The notes: generated by a model from the sequence alone, not told the origin. 64,000 bases of DNA from Paenibacillus arenosi (GCF_014841135.1 NZ_JACYTN010000009.1:62001-126000), one strand, 5' to 3'; counted from the first letter of the stretch, positions 45,108-57,500 are shown. A program made the numbers and translations.

Positions 45108-48100
45108 GCAGCACCCCAGCCTCCGATTCAATCTGCCGCTTGACTTGCTCTAAAATGTTCCGGATGACAGTGGCCGTTTCGTCCACGCGCGCGAGTTCCA
45201 GCAATTCCTCGTGCGCGCCCTCCAGCCGGTAATCGGCGTAAGCTTGCATCGTTGCACCCCGCCAGGATGGCAATTGGTGCTCCGTGCGGAACGCTTCGCT
45301 GTCCTTCGCAATCAGTTCGTAAATCCGGGCCGAGATCGTACCGGAATTAATAAGCTGAGCTTCGTACACCAAGGTCGCTTTGACCTTCCGATGAACACGA
45401 TCCCGCACGAGCGGGTTACTCATTAATTCCTTCTCTTCTTCATCGAAATCGGCAAGCGTTTCTTCAAGCTCTTTCTCCGTCGTTTCGGAAGGCGTCAGCG
45501 CGTCCTTAATCCACGAGTCCACCATAAGCATGTCCGTTACGGGATACCCTCTTTTCTCCATCGTTTTGGCTACCTCGAATGCTAGATTGCCTCCGAAGCA
45601 GTAGCCAAGCAGCACGTAAGGTCCCTCCGGCTGAATGCGGACAATCTCGTCCACATAACGGTTCAACATTGCCTCGTAATCGGTGGCATCGTCGATAAAA
45701 TCAATGCCGTAGAGCACGAACTGGCCGTCGAGCCTGCTTGCGAGCTCTCGGTAACCGACGCCGAAGCCGCTGCCCGGAGGGAAGCAGAACACGCTCAGAT
45801 CCCCTGCTTTATTCAGCTTAATGAAGGAATCTCCCCCTTTATCCAGGCCCAGATTCCCCTCTCCGAAAGCCATAGCTTCAACGGTTACATGATGGAATTG
45901 GCGGTTCAGTGGTATCTCAATGCCCGTTTCATCGTAAACGGCTTGAACAAGCCTCATCAGACTTAACGAATTGCCACCCAATTCAAAAAAGTTATCCTTT
46001 ACGCCCACCTGGGGAACACCAAGCGTATCCCGCCAGACGCGGGCGATTTTCATTTCGAGCAGCGTTCTCGGCGCGACATATTCCGCTCCTCCGACCGCGG
46101 CTTCCTCCGGCGCGGGCAGCGCTTTGCGATCGATTTTCCCGTTCGGGGTTAGCGGCATCCGCGAAAGCTGAACAAAATGCGCAGGAATCATATAATTCGG
46201 CAATTTTTGCGCCAGCGCGCTTCTCAGCTCGCCCAGCGTTAGCGGGTGAACCGCGACCAGGTAAGCGCACAATTCTTGTCCGCTTTTGCCTTCCCGCGCA
46301 ATTACGATCGTCTCCTGCACGGAATCAATCTTCAGAAGCTGCTCTTCAATCTCGCCTATCTCGATCCGGATTCCACGGATCTTCACCTGGTGGTCGATCC
46401 GGCCCAAGTACTCGATATTTCCGTCCGGTAGCCAGCGGGCGAGATCTCCCGTCCGGTAAAGGCGTTCTCCCGGTGCGAACGGATGTTCCACGAACTTCTC
46501 TGCCGTCAGCTCCGGATGGTTAAGGTAACCTCTCGCAAGCCCCACACCTGCCACGCACAGCTCGCCGTCCACTCCCGGAGGCACAAGCTGCAGGTGGGCA
46601 TCTAAAATAAAAATCCGGTGATTGGCCAGCGGGCGCCCGATTGGTATGACTTTGCGCTCCGGCTGCTCCTCTTCCGCATCCCAAAGCGTCGTAACAATCG
46701 AAGCTTCGGTAGGGCCGTAAGCATTGAAATAGTGGACCTTCGATTTCCACTGCTGCACGAATTCGGCCGATACTGCCGAGCCTCCCGTTACAAGCTTCTT
46801 TAAGCTGGGAAGGCGGTCCGGGTTCAAATAAGCACTGTACGTTGGAGGCAAAATCGCCGCCGTAATCGCATTCTCGTTCATGTAACGCTCGAACAGGCGG
46901 TTGTCGAGAATCGTCTCGGCCGTCGGGATGTACAAAGCAGCGCCAAAATAGAACGCTTTGAACATTTCCCAGCAGGATGCGTCGAACGACAGGCTCGCGA
47001 ATTGAACAATCCGGTCATGCTCCGTGATGCCCAGTCTGTCCGCGAACATCAGTTTCAAGCTGACCAAACCGCGATGCTCCAGCATGGCCCCTTTGGGTTT
47101 GCCCGTCGTACCTGACGTATAGATGACATACGCCAGGTTATTCGGACCGCTGACCGGCTCCAAGTTCGAGCCATCGTCGGTGTAGGCCTGCTCGTCATTC
47201 AGTGCCAACACTGTCCCTTCGAAAGGCACCTGCTGCAGACGCTCCCTGTGAGTCAGCAGCAGGTGCGCGCCCGAATCCTCGATCATGAAGCGGATACGCT
47301 CTTCCGGGTAGTCGGGATCGACAGGCACGAAGGCTCCGCCCGCTTTGAGAATCGCCAGAATGCCGACGACCATATCGAGCGAGCGTTCGGCCAGAATCGC
47401 TACTAGTTGATCTGCTTCTACGCCCCTCTCCCGCAACGTCCGCGCAAGGCGGTTGGATCGCTCGTTCAGCTCGCGGTAGGTCAACTGCTGCTCGTTCATG
47501 ACGACTGCCACATTGTCCGGGTAAAGCTCCGCCTGTTCTTCGAACAAGCCGTAAATTGTTTTCCCCCGCTCGAACTCAGTTTCCGTGTCATTAAATCGCT
47601 TCAGCAGCGTCTCTCTCTCGTCTGGGGACAACATATCGACTTGTCCGAGCCCCAGATCCGACTGAAATAAAAGCACGGACAGCAGCCGAACAAGATGGTC
47701 GGCCGCCTGTTCCACAAATGCCCGCTCGTACCGCTGCCCGTCAAAGCTTATTTCCAGCTCGATGGAGTTATTTTGACGGTCGAAGCGAAAAACCGTATCG
47801 GCCGCAATCCGGGTACCCAACGGTCCCAGATGAATTGGTGCAAAGGATACGACAGTGTTGACGACCGGGAGTCCGTCTCCCGTATAGTCCAGATGGAGCG
47901 GCTCCACCATTTTCCGAAAAGGCAGGTGCTGATGCTCCAATGCCTCTCCAATAGAGGCTTTGATGCCCCCAAGTAGCGTTTTCAGCGTAGTCTCGCGGCT
48001 TACGGACGTTTTGATCACCAAGATGTCATGCGGCGGCGGCGTCCCGTCAGGGTCTGTGCTATAGGAAGGCATGCCGACCATTACTTGGCCCCGCCCAGTA

Positions 48101-48351
48101 TATTTGAACAAAAGACCCTTTACTCCTGCCAAAACAATCATGTACAAAGCCAAATCCGAACCGTTGGCAAGACCAATAATTCTCTCCGAGAGTTCGCTCG
48201 GCAGAGTACGATGAAGTAAGCCCGGCTCGGCCGCAGCTTCCTCGTCGGTGGATAATTTGGAGGTTTGACTGTAGGGAAGGAAGCTCAGGCTGTCATCGTC
48301 GTCAAACTTGCCGCTCCAGTAGCGTTCTTCCTTTTCAAACAAAGATTTCAT
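45097..48351 (-). CDS. pmxB: Polymyxin synthetase PmxB, module 10 with thioesterase
   Basis: 1084-residue terminal NRPS. Residues ~1-255 are only the C-terminal lobe of a condensation domain (no HHxxxDG), then A10 (~264-748), carrier (LGGNS, Ser795) and a type I thioesterase (~835-1084). The A10 pocket reads DAWIVGAIVK, identical to A6 of PmxA, so position 10 should be Leu (or Phe) rather than the usual Thr. Residues ~264-360 instead match the Thr domain A2, so A10 is a mosaic. The thioesterase nucleophile motif is GYCFGG (Cys918) instead of GxSxG; a Val-Asp-Ser and the His of LEGAHEELL complete a triad. It should release the decapeptide by cyclisation on the Dab4 side chain, as in polymyxins. 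Start ATG with AGGGGAGATACAA upstream; coupled to pmxC. Confidence 0.92.
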   Translation of the reverse strand: MKSLFEKEERYWSGKFDDDDSLSFLPYSQTSKLSTDEEAAAEPGLLHRTLPSELSERIIGLANGSDLALYMIVLAGVKGLLFKYTGRGQVMVGMPSYSTDPDGTPPPHDILVIKTSVSRETTLKTLLGGIKASIGEALEHQHLPFRKMVEPLHLDYTGDGLPVVNTVVSFAPIHLGPLGTRIAADTVFRFDRQNNSIELEISFDGQRYERAFVEQAADHLVRLLSVLLFQSDLGLGQVDMLSPDERETLLKRFNDTETEFERGKTIYGLFEEQAELYPDNVAVVMNEQQLTYRELNERSNRLARTLRERGVEADQLVAILAERSLDMVVGILAILKAGGAFVPVDPDYPEERIRFMIEDSGAHLLLTHRERLQQVPFEGTVLALNDEQAYTDDGSNLEPVSGPNNLAYVIYTSGTTGKPKGAMLEHRGLVSLKLMFADRLGITEHDRIVQFASLSFDASCWEMFKAFYFGAALYIPTAETILDNRLFERYMNENAITAAILPPTYSAYLNPDRLPSLKKLVTGGSAVSAEFVQQWKSKVHYFNAYGPTEASIVTTLWDAEEEQPERKVIPIGRPLANHRIFILDAHLQLVPPGVDGELCVAGVGLARGYLNHPELTAEKFVEHPFAPGERLYRTGDLARWLPDGNIEYLGRIDHQVKIRGIRIEIGEIEEQLLKIDSVQETIVIAREGKSGQELCAYLVAVHPLTLGELRSALAQKLPNYMIPAHFVQLSRMPLTPNGKIDRKALPAPEEAAVGGAEYVAPRTLLEMKIARVWRDTLGVPQVGVKDNFFELGGNSLSLMRLVQAVYDETGIEIPLNRQFHHVTVEAMAFGEGNLGLDKGGDSFIKLNKAGDLSVFCFPPGSGFGVGYRELASRLDGQFVLYGIDFIDDATDYEAMLNRYVDEIVRIQPEGPYVLLGYCFGGNLAFEVAKTMEKRGYPVTDMLMVDSWIKDALTPSETTEKELEETLADFDEEEKELMSNPLVRDRVHRKVKATLVYEAQLINSGTISARIYELIAKDSEAFRTEHQLPSWRGATMQAYADYRLEGAHEELLELARVDETATVIRNILEQVKRQIESEAGVLHGS
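46110..47260 (-). repeat. A6-derived block inside the pmxB A domain
   Basis: From about 47260 down to 46110 the sequence is nearly identical (by eye about 94%) to 62385-61225 of pmxA. It includes all pocket residues and the downstream core motifs. Before this block (47570-47270) the best match switches to the Thr domain A2 of pmxE at about 36780-36480, again nearly identical. The crossover lies at the IEDSGA/LLLT codons. Confidence 0.8.
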
Positions 48352-48389
48352 TTGTATCTCCCCTAAAAATGAAATGAGTGCATGCCCTG

Positions 48390-48424
48390 GCGCAGGTCCG
48401 AAAACACTTGTTTTCGGCCTGCGC
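48390..48424 (-). promoter_or_regulatory. Strong intercistronic hairpin between pmxA and pmxB
   Basis: GCGCAGG-CCGAAAA pairs fully with TTTTCGG-CCTGCGC around the loop CACTTG, with a single bulged base (48397), a 14-bp stem. No T-run follows on the minus strand, so it is not a classical terminator. It lies 39 bases before the pmxB start. A role in RNA stability, partial termination or differential expression of pmxA and pmxB is inference. Confidence 0.6.
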
Positions 48425-48505
48425 GTCTAAGGGCTTAGACGTTGTTAGCCATCTTCCTTGAGATGCGCACCGCTTTCGCATAACGGCGGAGGCGCACTTG
48501 TAGAA

Positions 48506-51500
48506 TTAGAACGCAAATTCGATCGTATCGACGGCACTCTTTGCGCCTACCTCCGGTTTATGACATTGAATCTGGCTGAGCTCGAGTTGTGGATTTTCCG
48601 CAATTTGAGACAGTATTCTCAGGTAATCCTCGGTTAAGTTGCGGATCATCGATTCTTTGAACAGCTTGGCGGCGTAGAAGAAGCCCCCGCTCAGCGCCCC
48701 GTTGTTTTCATACATAAACAGCGTCAGATCGAACTTCGCTTCTTCCAAATGGTCAAGCTCGTAATTGTTCAGGCCGACTCCTTCCAACTCGGCGTCTCGT
48801 TCTTCGATATTTTGCAAGTCGAAAACGGCATCGAACAGCGGGAAGCGACCCGACTCTCGCTTCACATTCAAACGCTCCACAAGTTCCTCCAACGGATAAT
48901 CCTGGTTCTCAAAAGCCCCCAAAGCCGTCTCCTTCACTTCTTCTAGGTAGGATAAGAACGTTTTGTCGCCCGACGGACGATTGCGCATCGCCAGCGTATT
49001 GACAAACATCCCGATTACCGATTCCAAATCGGCGTTCCTCCTTCCCGCCACCGGGGTGCCCACGACCACGTCCTCCTGCCCGCTGTACTTGGACAACAGC
49101 ACGGTATAAGCCGCAACAAGCACCATGAATAGCGTGCTTTCACGCTCTGCCGCCAATTCGCGCAGCCGTACAGAGAGAGAAGCTTCGACATCGAACTCCA
49201 GATGCGCACCTTCGTAGCTGCGAGTCGTAGACCGTTCGTAGTCTATCGGCAGGTCCGCTGTCGGCAGCTCACCTTCGAAGGTTTGCAGCCAGTACGCTTC
49301 CTGTATCCCGATCCGCTCTTGATAGGCCTTCGACTGCTGCCAAACGGCATAATCCTTATATTGAATACGCAGTGGCGGCAATACTTCCCCGGCGTAGAGA
49401 CTCGTGAACTCATCGATCACAATCGCCATCGATACACCGTCGGACACGATATGGTGCATGTCGAAAAGGAGGATATACAGGTTCGGCTCCAGCTCGATGA
49501 CCCCAGCCCGCAGCAGCGGCGGCTTGCCGAGATCAAACGGACGAATGAAACTGCGGACGATCTGCTCAATTTGAGCTGCATCCTCTTTATCCGCTTGATA
49601 ATGCTCCATAGCAAAATCGACCTGCGAGTAAATCCGCTGAACTACTTCGCCCTTCACGATTTCAAAACCGGTGCGCAGCGATTCATGCCGTGTTATCAAT
49701 TTCCACAAGGCGGCTTCCAACTGGTCTAAATCAAACTTGCCTTCCACCTGTACCAGCTCCGGCATGTTGTAAAGCTGGTCTGCCCCATCCAACGTGTGCT
49801 GAATGAACAGCCGTTTCTGCGCGGAGGACAAAGGATAGTACTCTCTCTCCTCCGCTTGAGGAATGGCCTCATACTCCCGCCGTTCCATCCGGGCGATCAC
49901 CTCGGCCATCGCCGCAATCGTAGAGTGACGAAATACGTCGCGCAGCGGCAGGTTGACGTTTAATTCCTTAAACACCTTGCTGACCAGCGTCGTTGCCCGC
50001 AGGGAGTGGCCGCCGATGTCGAAGAAGTTGTCGTAAACGCCAATCTCCTTCGCAAGTCCGAGCACCTCCTGCCAAATCACCGCCAGCTTCGTTTCCAGCT
50101 CATTGCGTGGTGCAACGTACTCCGTTCCGCTTCCTGCTTCCCCTTCCGGCGCTGGCAGCGCCTTCCGGTCAATCTTTCCGTTCGGCGTCAGAGGCAGGCG
50201 CTCCATCCCAACGAAGTACGACGGGATCATGTAGCCCGGCAGCTCTTGCGCCAGCGCGCTGCGCAAATCGTTCACCGCCAACTCCGCTCCGGTATTCAGC
50301 GTGTAATACGCACATAGCGTCTTCTGCCCGTCCGCGTCACTTCGAACCAGCACCACCGCTTCGCGCACACCTTCCACCCGCAGCAGTTGCGACTCGATTT
50401 CGCCCGTCTCGATCCGGTAGCCCCGGATTTTCGCCTGGTTGTCGATTCGGCCGATGAAGTCCACGTTGCCGTCTTCCATCCACCGCGCCAAGTCTCCCGT
50501 GCGGTACAGCCGCTCGCCCGCGGCGAACGGACTGTCTACGAACTTCTCTTCTGTCAGCTCCGGATGGTTCAAGTATCCACGTGCTACTCCTACTCCGCCG
50601 ATAACCAGCTCGCCCAGCACCCCGACCGGTACCGGATTCAGATGCGCGTCCACGATGTAGAATTTCGCATTCAGCCACGCTTTGCCGATTGGCACATTGC
50701 CTGTCTGCGGCAGCTTCGCCAGCGGCTCATCATAGAAGCTTGAGTCGATCGCCGCTTCCGTCACGCCGTATGCGTTGATAATTCGGAACAACGAGCCGAA
50801 GCGTTCCTGCAAGGTTCTGTAATCCGCCACACTGCAGCTGTCCGAGCTCGTGATCAACAGCTCCATCCCGCTCATATCCAGCCGCTGCTCGTGCACGTAC
50901 TCCATGAACGGCACAATCAGCGCCGGCGTCGATTCGAAGATGGTGACCCGCTCCCGCTCTATCCAGTGGTGCAGACGAGACGGATCAATCCGTTCGTCCT
51001 TCGGCACAATCACCATCGTGCCTCCGTTGTATAGCGTCCGCGCGATATCTCCTACGAACACGTCGAACGAGAAGCTTGCGAGCTGCAACAGCCGCACTGG
51101 GAACTGATCCAACCGGTACTCCCGCCGGTAGCCCGCCGCCGTGTTCACCAAGCTGCGGTGCTCAATCATTACGCCTTTCGGCTTGCCTGTCGTTCCCGAC
51201 GTGTAAATCACGTACGCCAGATCCTCCGGACGGGCTTCATGGAAGCTGTCGGTGCCAACATGCTGATGATGATGACTCTCATCGCCGTCGTCCACAGCAT
51301 CCGTCAGCTTGCCGAAGACCATATCGGAGATTTTGCCGTTGACAACCGACGCATTCACCCGCTCCTCGCTGTACGACGCTTCGTCGTCCAGGTACAGCAC
51401 CGACGCCAGAGCCAGCCCCTCTTCACCGAACCAGGCTTCAGCACGCTCTCGCAGCGCCGATTGTGTCAGCAGCACCTTCGCTCCGCTGTCTTCCAGCATG

Positions 51501-54500
51501 AACCGCACGCGGTCTGCCGGGTAATCCGGGTCGAGGGGCACATACGCCCCGCCCGCTTTCCAAACGGCCAGCACGGCTACCAGCAAGTCCACCGAACGCT
51601 CGGCAAGAATGCCGACAATCGTCTCCCGGCCAATACCGCTTGTGCGCAGCGTAGCCGCCAAGCGGTTCGCCCGCTCGTTCAGCTCCGCATACGTCAGCCG
51701 GTCGTTCTCGTACATGACGGCCTCAGCTTCCGGCGTGCACTCCACCTGTTCCTCGAACAGCCGGTGGAATGCAACCGCAGGAGCCGCTTCTGGCTGCGCC
51801 GGGTTAAACGCGCCGAGAATTTGCTCTTTTTCCTCTTCCGTCAGCAAGTTCAGCTCGGCGATCTTCGCATCCGGACGGCTTACGATCGTTACGAGCAGCT
51901 GCTCGTAATGCTTCGCCAACCGTTCGATCGTCTCCCTTTTGTAGAGAGCCGTCGCATATTCGAAGCTGTAATCCAAGCCGCCGTTCTCCTCGCCAACATC
52001 CAAGCTGATATCAAACTTCGCGGTATCCAATGCACTCGGATAAGGAATCAGGCGAAGCCCTTCCAGCTCAAATTCCTCATTCTCCGTATTCTGCATCGTA
52101 AACAGCGTGTCGAAGAGCGGATTGCGGCTGAAATCACGGGTGACTTGCACCTTTTCCACCAATTCTTCGAACGGATAGTTTTGATGCTCGAAGGCGTGGA
52201 GGGTCGTCTCTTTGACTTCTTTCAGGTATGACAGGAATGTCTTCTCCGAAGCCGGATAACTGCGGATAGCCAGCGTGTTTAGGAAAATCCCGATTAACGG
52301 CTGCACATCTCCATGATTCCTTCCCGCAATCGGCGTACCGACAATCACGTCTTCCTGACCTGAATATTTGTGAAGAAGGACGTTATACGCCGCAAGCAGC
52401 ACCATAAACAGTGTTGTGCCGGTTTCCGAGACCAACTGCTTCAGACCTTCGGTTTTCGAAGCATCGAAGAAAAACTCCAGCGTTTGGCCCTCGTAGCTCT
52501 GCACGGCCGGACGCGGATAGTCGGTCGGCATTTCCAGCACCGGAAGCTCGCCTTGGAACATATCCAGCCAGTACGCCTCCTGACGCTGAAGCCTTTCCTT
52601 CTGCTCCTGCGAATGCTGCCAAACGGTGTAGTCTTTGTACTGAATGCGCAAAGGCTCCAATTGCTCGCCACCGTACAAGCGGACGAATTCTTCAACAAAG
52701 ATTTCCATCGAGACGCCGTCGGAAATAATATGATGCATGTCGTACATTAGAATATGGCGTTCAGGAGCTAGCTCGACAAGGCCTACCCTCAGCAGTGCAG
52801 GCTTCGCCAAGTCAAACGGACGGACAAACAAGCGAACCGTCTCTTCAGCCTCTTGCTCATCAGCTCGATAGAACTCCACGGTAAACTTCACGTCCTGGTA
52901 AATCCGCTGCGATGCTTCGCCATCCACCATTTCAAATCCAGTGCGCAACATTTCATGACGCGCCACAAGCTTACGGAACGATTCTTCGAACTTTGCCTGG
53001 TCCAAAGCACCCTCCAGCAGCATCGCTTCCGGCATGTTGTAGCTAAGCTCCGCGCCTTCCAATTGATTCAAGATATAGAGTCGTTTTTGCGCAAAAGATT
53101 GCGGATACACCTCTCGGTCATCTGCCACCGGAATGGCAACAAATGTTTGCTCATCCAGCCGGGAAATGGCCGCCGCCATACTCTCTATAGTGGAATGGCG
53201 GAACACGTCGCGCAGCGGCAGATCCACGTTAAGCTCTTTATGAATTTTGCTGACCAGTGTCGTCGCCCGCAGGGAGTGGCCGCCGATGTCGAAGAAGTTG
53301 TCGTGAACGCCAATCTCCTTCGCAAGCCCGAGCACCTCCTGCCAAATCACCGTCAGCTTCATTTCCAGCTCATTTCGCGGTGCGACATACTCGGTTCCGC
53401 TTCCTGCTTCCCCTTCCGGCGCTGGCAGCGCCTTCCGGTCAATCTTTCCGTTCGGCGTCAGAGGCAGGCGCTCCATCTCAACGAAGTACGACGGGATCAT
53501 GTAACCCGGCAGCTCCTGCGCCAGCGCGCTGCGCAAATCATTCAACGGCAGCTCCGCTCCGGTATTCGACGTGTAATACGCGCATAGCGCCTTCTGCCCG
53601 TCCGCGTCACTTCGAACCAGCACCACCGCTTCGCGCACACCTTCCACCCGCAGCAGCTGCGACTCGATCTCACCCGTCTCGATCCGGTAGCCCCGGATTT
53701 TCGCCTGGTTGTCGATTCGGCCGATGAAGTCCACGTTGCCGTCTTCCATCCACCGCGCCATGTCTCCCGTGCGGTACAGCCGCTCGCCCGCCGCGAACGG
53801 ATTATCTACGAACTTCTCTTCTGTAAGCTCCGGACGGTTCAAGTACCCCCGCGCTACCCCGACTCCGCCGATAACTAGCTCGCCCAGCACCCCGACCGGT
53901 ACCGGATTCAGATGCGCGTCCACGATGTAAAATTTCGCATTCAGCCACGCTTTGCCGATCGGCACACTGCCTGTCTGTGGCAGCTTCGCCAGCGGCTCAT
54001 CGTAAAAGCTTGAATCGATCGCTGCTTCCGTCACGCCGTATGCATTGATAATGCGGAACAACGAGCCAAAGCGTTCCTGTAAGGTTCTGTAATCCGCCAC
54101 ACTGCAGCTGTCCGAACTCGTGATCAACAGCTCCATCCCGCTCATATCTAGCCGTTGCTCGTACACGTACTCCATGAACGGCACAATCAGAGCCGGCGTT
54201 GATTCAAAGATGGTGACCCGCTCCCGCTCTATCCAGTGGTGCAGACGAGACGGATCAATTCGGTCGTCCTTCGGCACAATTACCATCGTGCCTCCGTTGT
54301 ACAACGTCCGCGCGATATCTCCTACGAACACGTCGAACGAGTAGCTTGCGAGCTGCAACAGCCGCACCGGGAAATGATCCAACCGATATTCCCGCTGGTA
54401 GCCCGCCGCCGTGTTCACCAGACTGCGGTGCTCGATCATCACGCCCTTCGGCTTGCCTGTCGTTCCCGACGTGTAAATAACGTACGCCAGATCCTCCGGA

Positions 54501-57500
54501 CGGGCTTCATGGAAGCTGTCGGTGCCAACATGCTGATGACTCTCATCGCCGTCATCCACAGCATCCGTCAGCTTGCCGAAGAGCATATCGGAGATTTTGC
54601 CGTTGACAACCGACGCATTCGCCCGCTCCTCGCTGTACGACGCTTCGTCGTCCAGGTACAGCACCGCCGCCAGCGCCAGCCCCTCTTCACCGAACCAGGC
54701 TTCAGCCCGTTCTTGCAGCGCCGTTTGTGTCAGCAGCACCTTCGCTCCGCTGTCTTCCAGCATGAACCGCACGCGGTCTGCCGGGTAATCCGGGTCGAGC
54801 GGCACATACGCCCCGCCCGCTTTCCAGACGGCCAGCACGGCTACCAACAAGTCCACCGAACGCTCGGCAAGAATGCCGACGATCGTCTCCCGGCCAATAC
54901 CGCTTGTGCGCAGCGTAGCCGCCAAGCGGTTCGCCCGCTCGTTCAGCTCCGCATACGTCAGCCTGTCATTCTCGTACACGACAGCCGCCTCTTCCGGCTT
55001 ACGCTCTGCCTGTTCCTCGAACAGTCGGTGGAACGCCACCGCAGGAGCCGCTTCTGGCTGCTCCGGGTTAAACGCGCCGAGAATTTGCTCTTTTTCCTCT
55101 GCCGTCAGCAAGTTCAGCTCGGCAATCTTCGCATCCGGACGGCTTACAATCGCAGTAAGCAGATTTCCAAAATGAGTCGACAACCGCCGGATCGTGCTTT
55201 CTTTATAAAGAGCCGTTGCGAATTCAAAATTGCACTCCAGGCCGCCGTTTTCTTCCGTAACATCTACACTCAGGTCGAACTTGGCCGTGCCGTATTCGCT
55301 AGGGTACGGGGACAATTTCAGCCCTTCCAGCTCAAACTCTTTATCCTCCAAGTTTTGCAGGGAGAACATCGTGTCAAATAACGGGTTGCGGCTCAAATCC
55401 CGACTGACCTGCACGTTATCGACGAGCTCTTCGAACGGATAATTCTGATGCTCGTAAGCGCCTAAAGTCGTTTCTTTCACTTCTTCCAGATACGACAGGA
55501 AGGTCTTCTCCGAAGCCGGATAATTGCGGAGCGCCAGCGTATTGACAAACATTCCAATCAAAGGCTGCGTGTCTCCGTGCGTTCTGCCCGCAATCGACGT
55601 TCCGACGATCAAATCGTCCTGACCTGTGTATTTATGCAAAAGCACGGTATATGCCGCAAGCAGCACCATATACAGCGTCGTTCCTCTTTGAGCGGCTAGT
55701 TGCTTTAAGCCTTCATTCGTTGCCTCGTCCACAAAGGACGTCAGCGTTTGTCCCTCAAAGCTCTGCACAGCAGGACGCGGATAGTCCGTCGGCATTTCCA
55801 GAACCGGCAGCTCGCCCCGGTAACGGTCCAGCCAGTAGGCTTCCTCGCGTTTCAACTGCATTTTTTGCTCGTCCGACTGCTGCCATACCGCATAGTCCTT
55901 ATATTGAATGCGCAAAGGCTCTAATGACTCGCCGCCGTACAGACGAACGAGTTCCTCGACAAACACGTCCATCGAAACCCCATCGGAAACGATATGGTGC
56001 ATGTCGAACATCAGCAAATAACGTTCGGCTGCCAGCTCTAAGAGCTCCGCCCGCAGCAGCGGAGGCTTCGCCAAATCGAAAGACCGGATGAAGGCCTGCA
56101 CGACTTCAGGCGCTTCTTCCTCGCTCGCACGACGGTACTCAACTGCAAAGTCAACGCTCTCGTAAATGCGCTGTACTGCTTCGCCTTGTACGAACTCAAA
56201 GCCGGTACGCAGCGTTTCGTGCCGTGCGATTAGTCCGCGGAAAGCCTCCTCCAGCAGGCTTCGGTCAATCGATCCTTCCAACAGCAGCACGCCCGGCATG
56301 TTGTAGCTCTGATCGGCCCCTTCCAGCTGATTCAGTATAAATAGCCGTTTCTGAGCTGAGGAAAGCGGATAATATGCCCTTGCGTCTGCCAGCGGAATCG
56401 ACGAGAACGACTGCTCTCCGATCCGGGAGATGGCGAGAGCCATCTCTTCGATCGTGGAGTAGCGGAATACGTCGCGCAGAGGCAGCTCGACGTTCAACTC
56501 CTGATGCACCTTACTCACCAGTGTCGTCGCCCGCAGGGAATGGCCACCCAGATCGAAGAAGTTTTCATGAACGCCAATGTGTACCAGTCCGAGTACACTT
56601 TTCCAAATTTCGGCCAAGCTGGCTTCCAGCGGAGTCCGAGGAGGAGTACGTCCTTCACCCGGCTGCAAGCTCTCCTCCGGCGCCGGAAGGGATCGACGGT
56701 CGACCTTGCCGTTCGTCGTCAGCGGGAGCCTCTCCAACTGGATCAGATACGCAGGTATCATATAGGCCGGAAGTTCCTGGGAAAGCACGCTCTTCAGCTC
56801 GACCGCCGGAAACTCGCGGTCCGCTTCATAATAAGCGCAAAGCTGCTTCTCGCCGGATGCGTTTTCCCTCGCGAATACCGTCGTTTTCCGAATTCCTTCC
56901 ACTTTCTGAAGCTGAGCTTCGATCTCGCCCAGCTCAATGCGGAAACCGCGGATTTTTACTTGGTCGTCCGTTCGTCCCACGTATTCAATGGTGCCATCCG
57001 GTAGCCATTTCGCCAAATCCCCCGTCCGGTACATGCGCTCTCCCAGCACAAACGGATTATCCACAAATTTCTCCGCCGTCAGCTCCGGCCGGTTATTGTA
57101 GCCCCGTACCAAGCCTTCTCCGCCGATGCAAAGCTCCCCCGCCACGCCGATCGGCAGCAGCTTATTCCGGCTGTCAACGATATACACCGTCGTATTGCTA
57201 ATCGGCCGTCCGATGGGTACGGTAACTGCCGACTCATCGACGAAGTCAACCGGAAGGTAAGTGGTATAAACCGTGCTTTCCGACGGGCCATACAGATGGT
57301 TGAGCCTGCCCGGTCCGATATGGGCGAGCGCTTTACGCACATGGCCGACCGACACGCGCTCTCCTCCGAACAAAATCGCCCGGACATCCTGCAGGCAGTT
57401 GACGTTTACATCTACAAGGATGTTGAAGAAAGCCGTCGTAATCAGCATGACTGAGATGCGCTCGCGCTGGATGAGATCCGCCAGACGACCGATTTCCAGC

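Noticed and set aside
51158-55381. Long plus-strand open frames opposite the NRPS genes (for example 51158-52231 and 54236-55381)
   Set aside because: They are mirror frames of GC-rich, highly repetitive A domains. They recur at each Dab domain, lack ribosome sites and encode Arg/His/Gln-rich sequence without any family resemblance.
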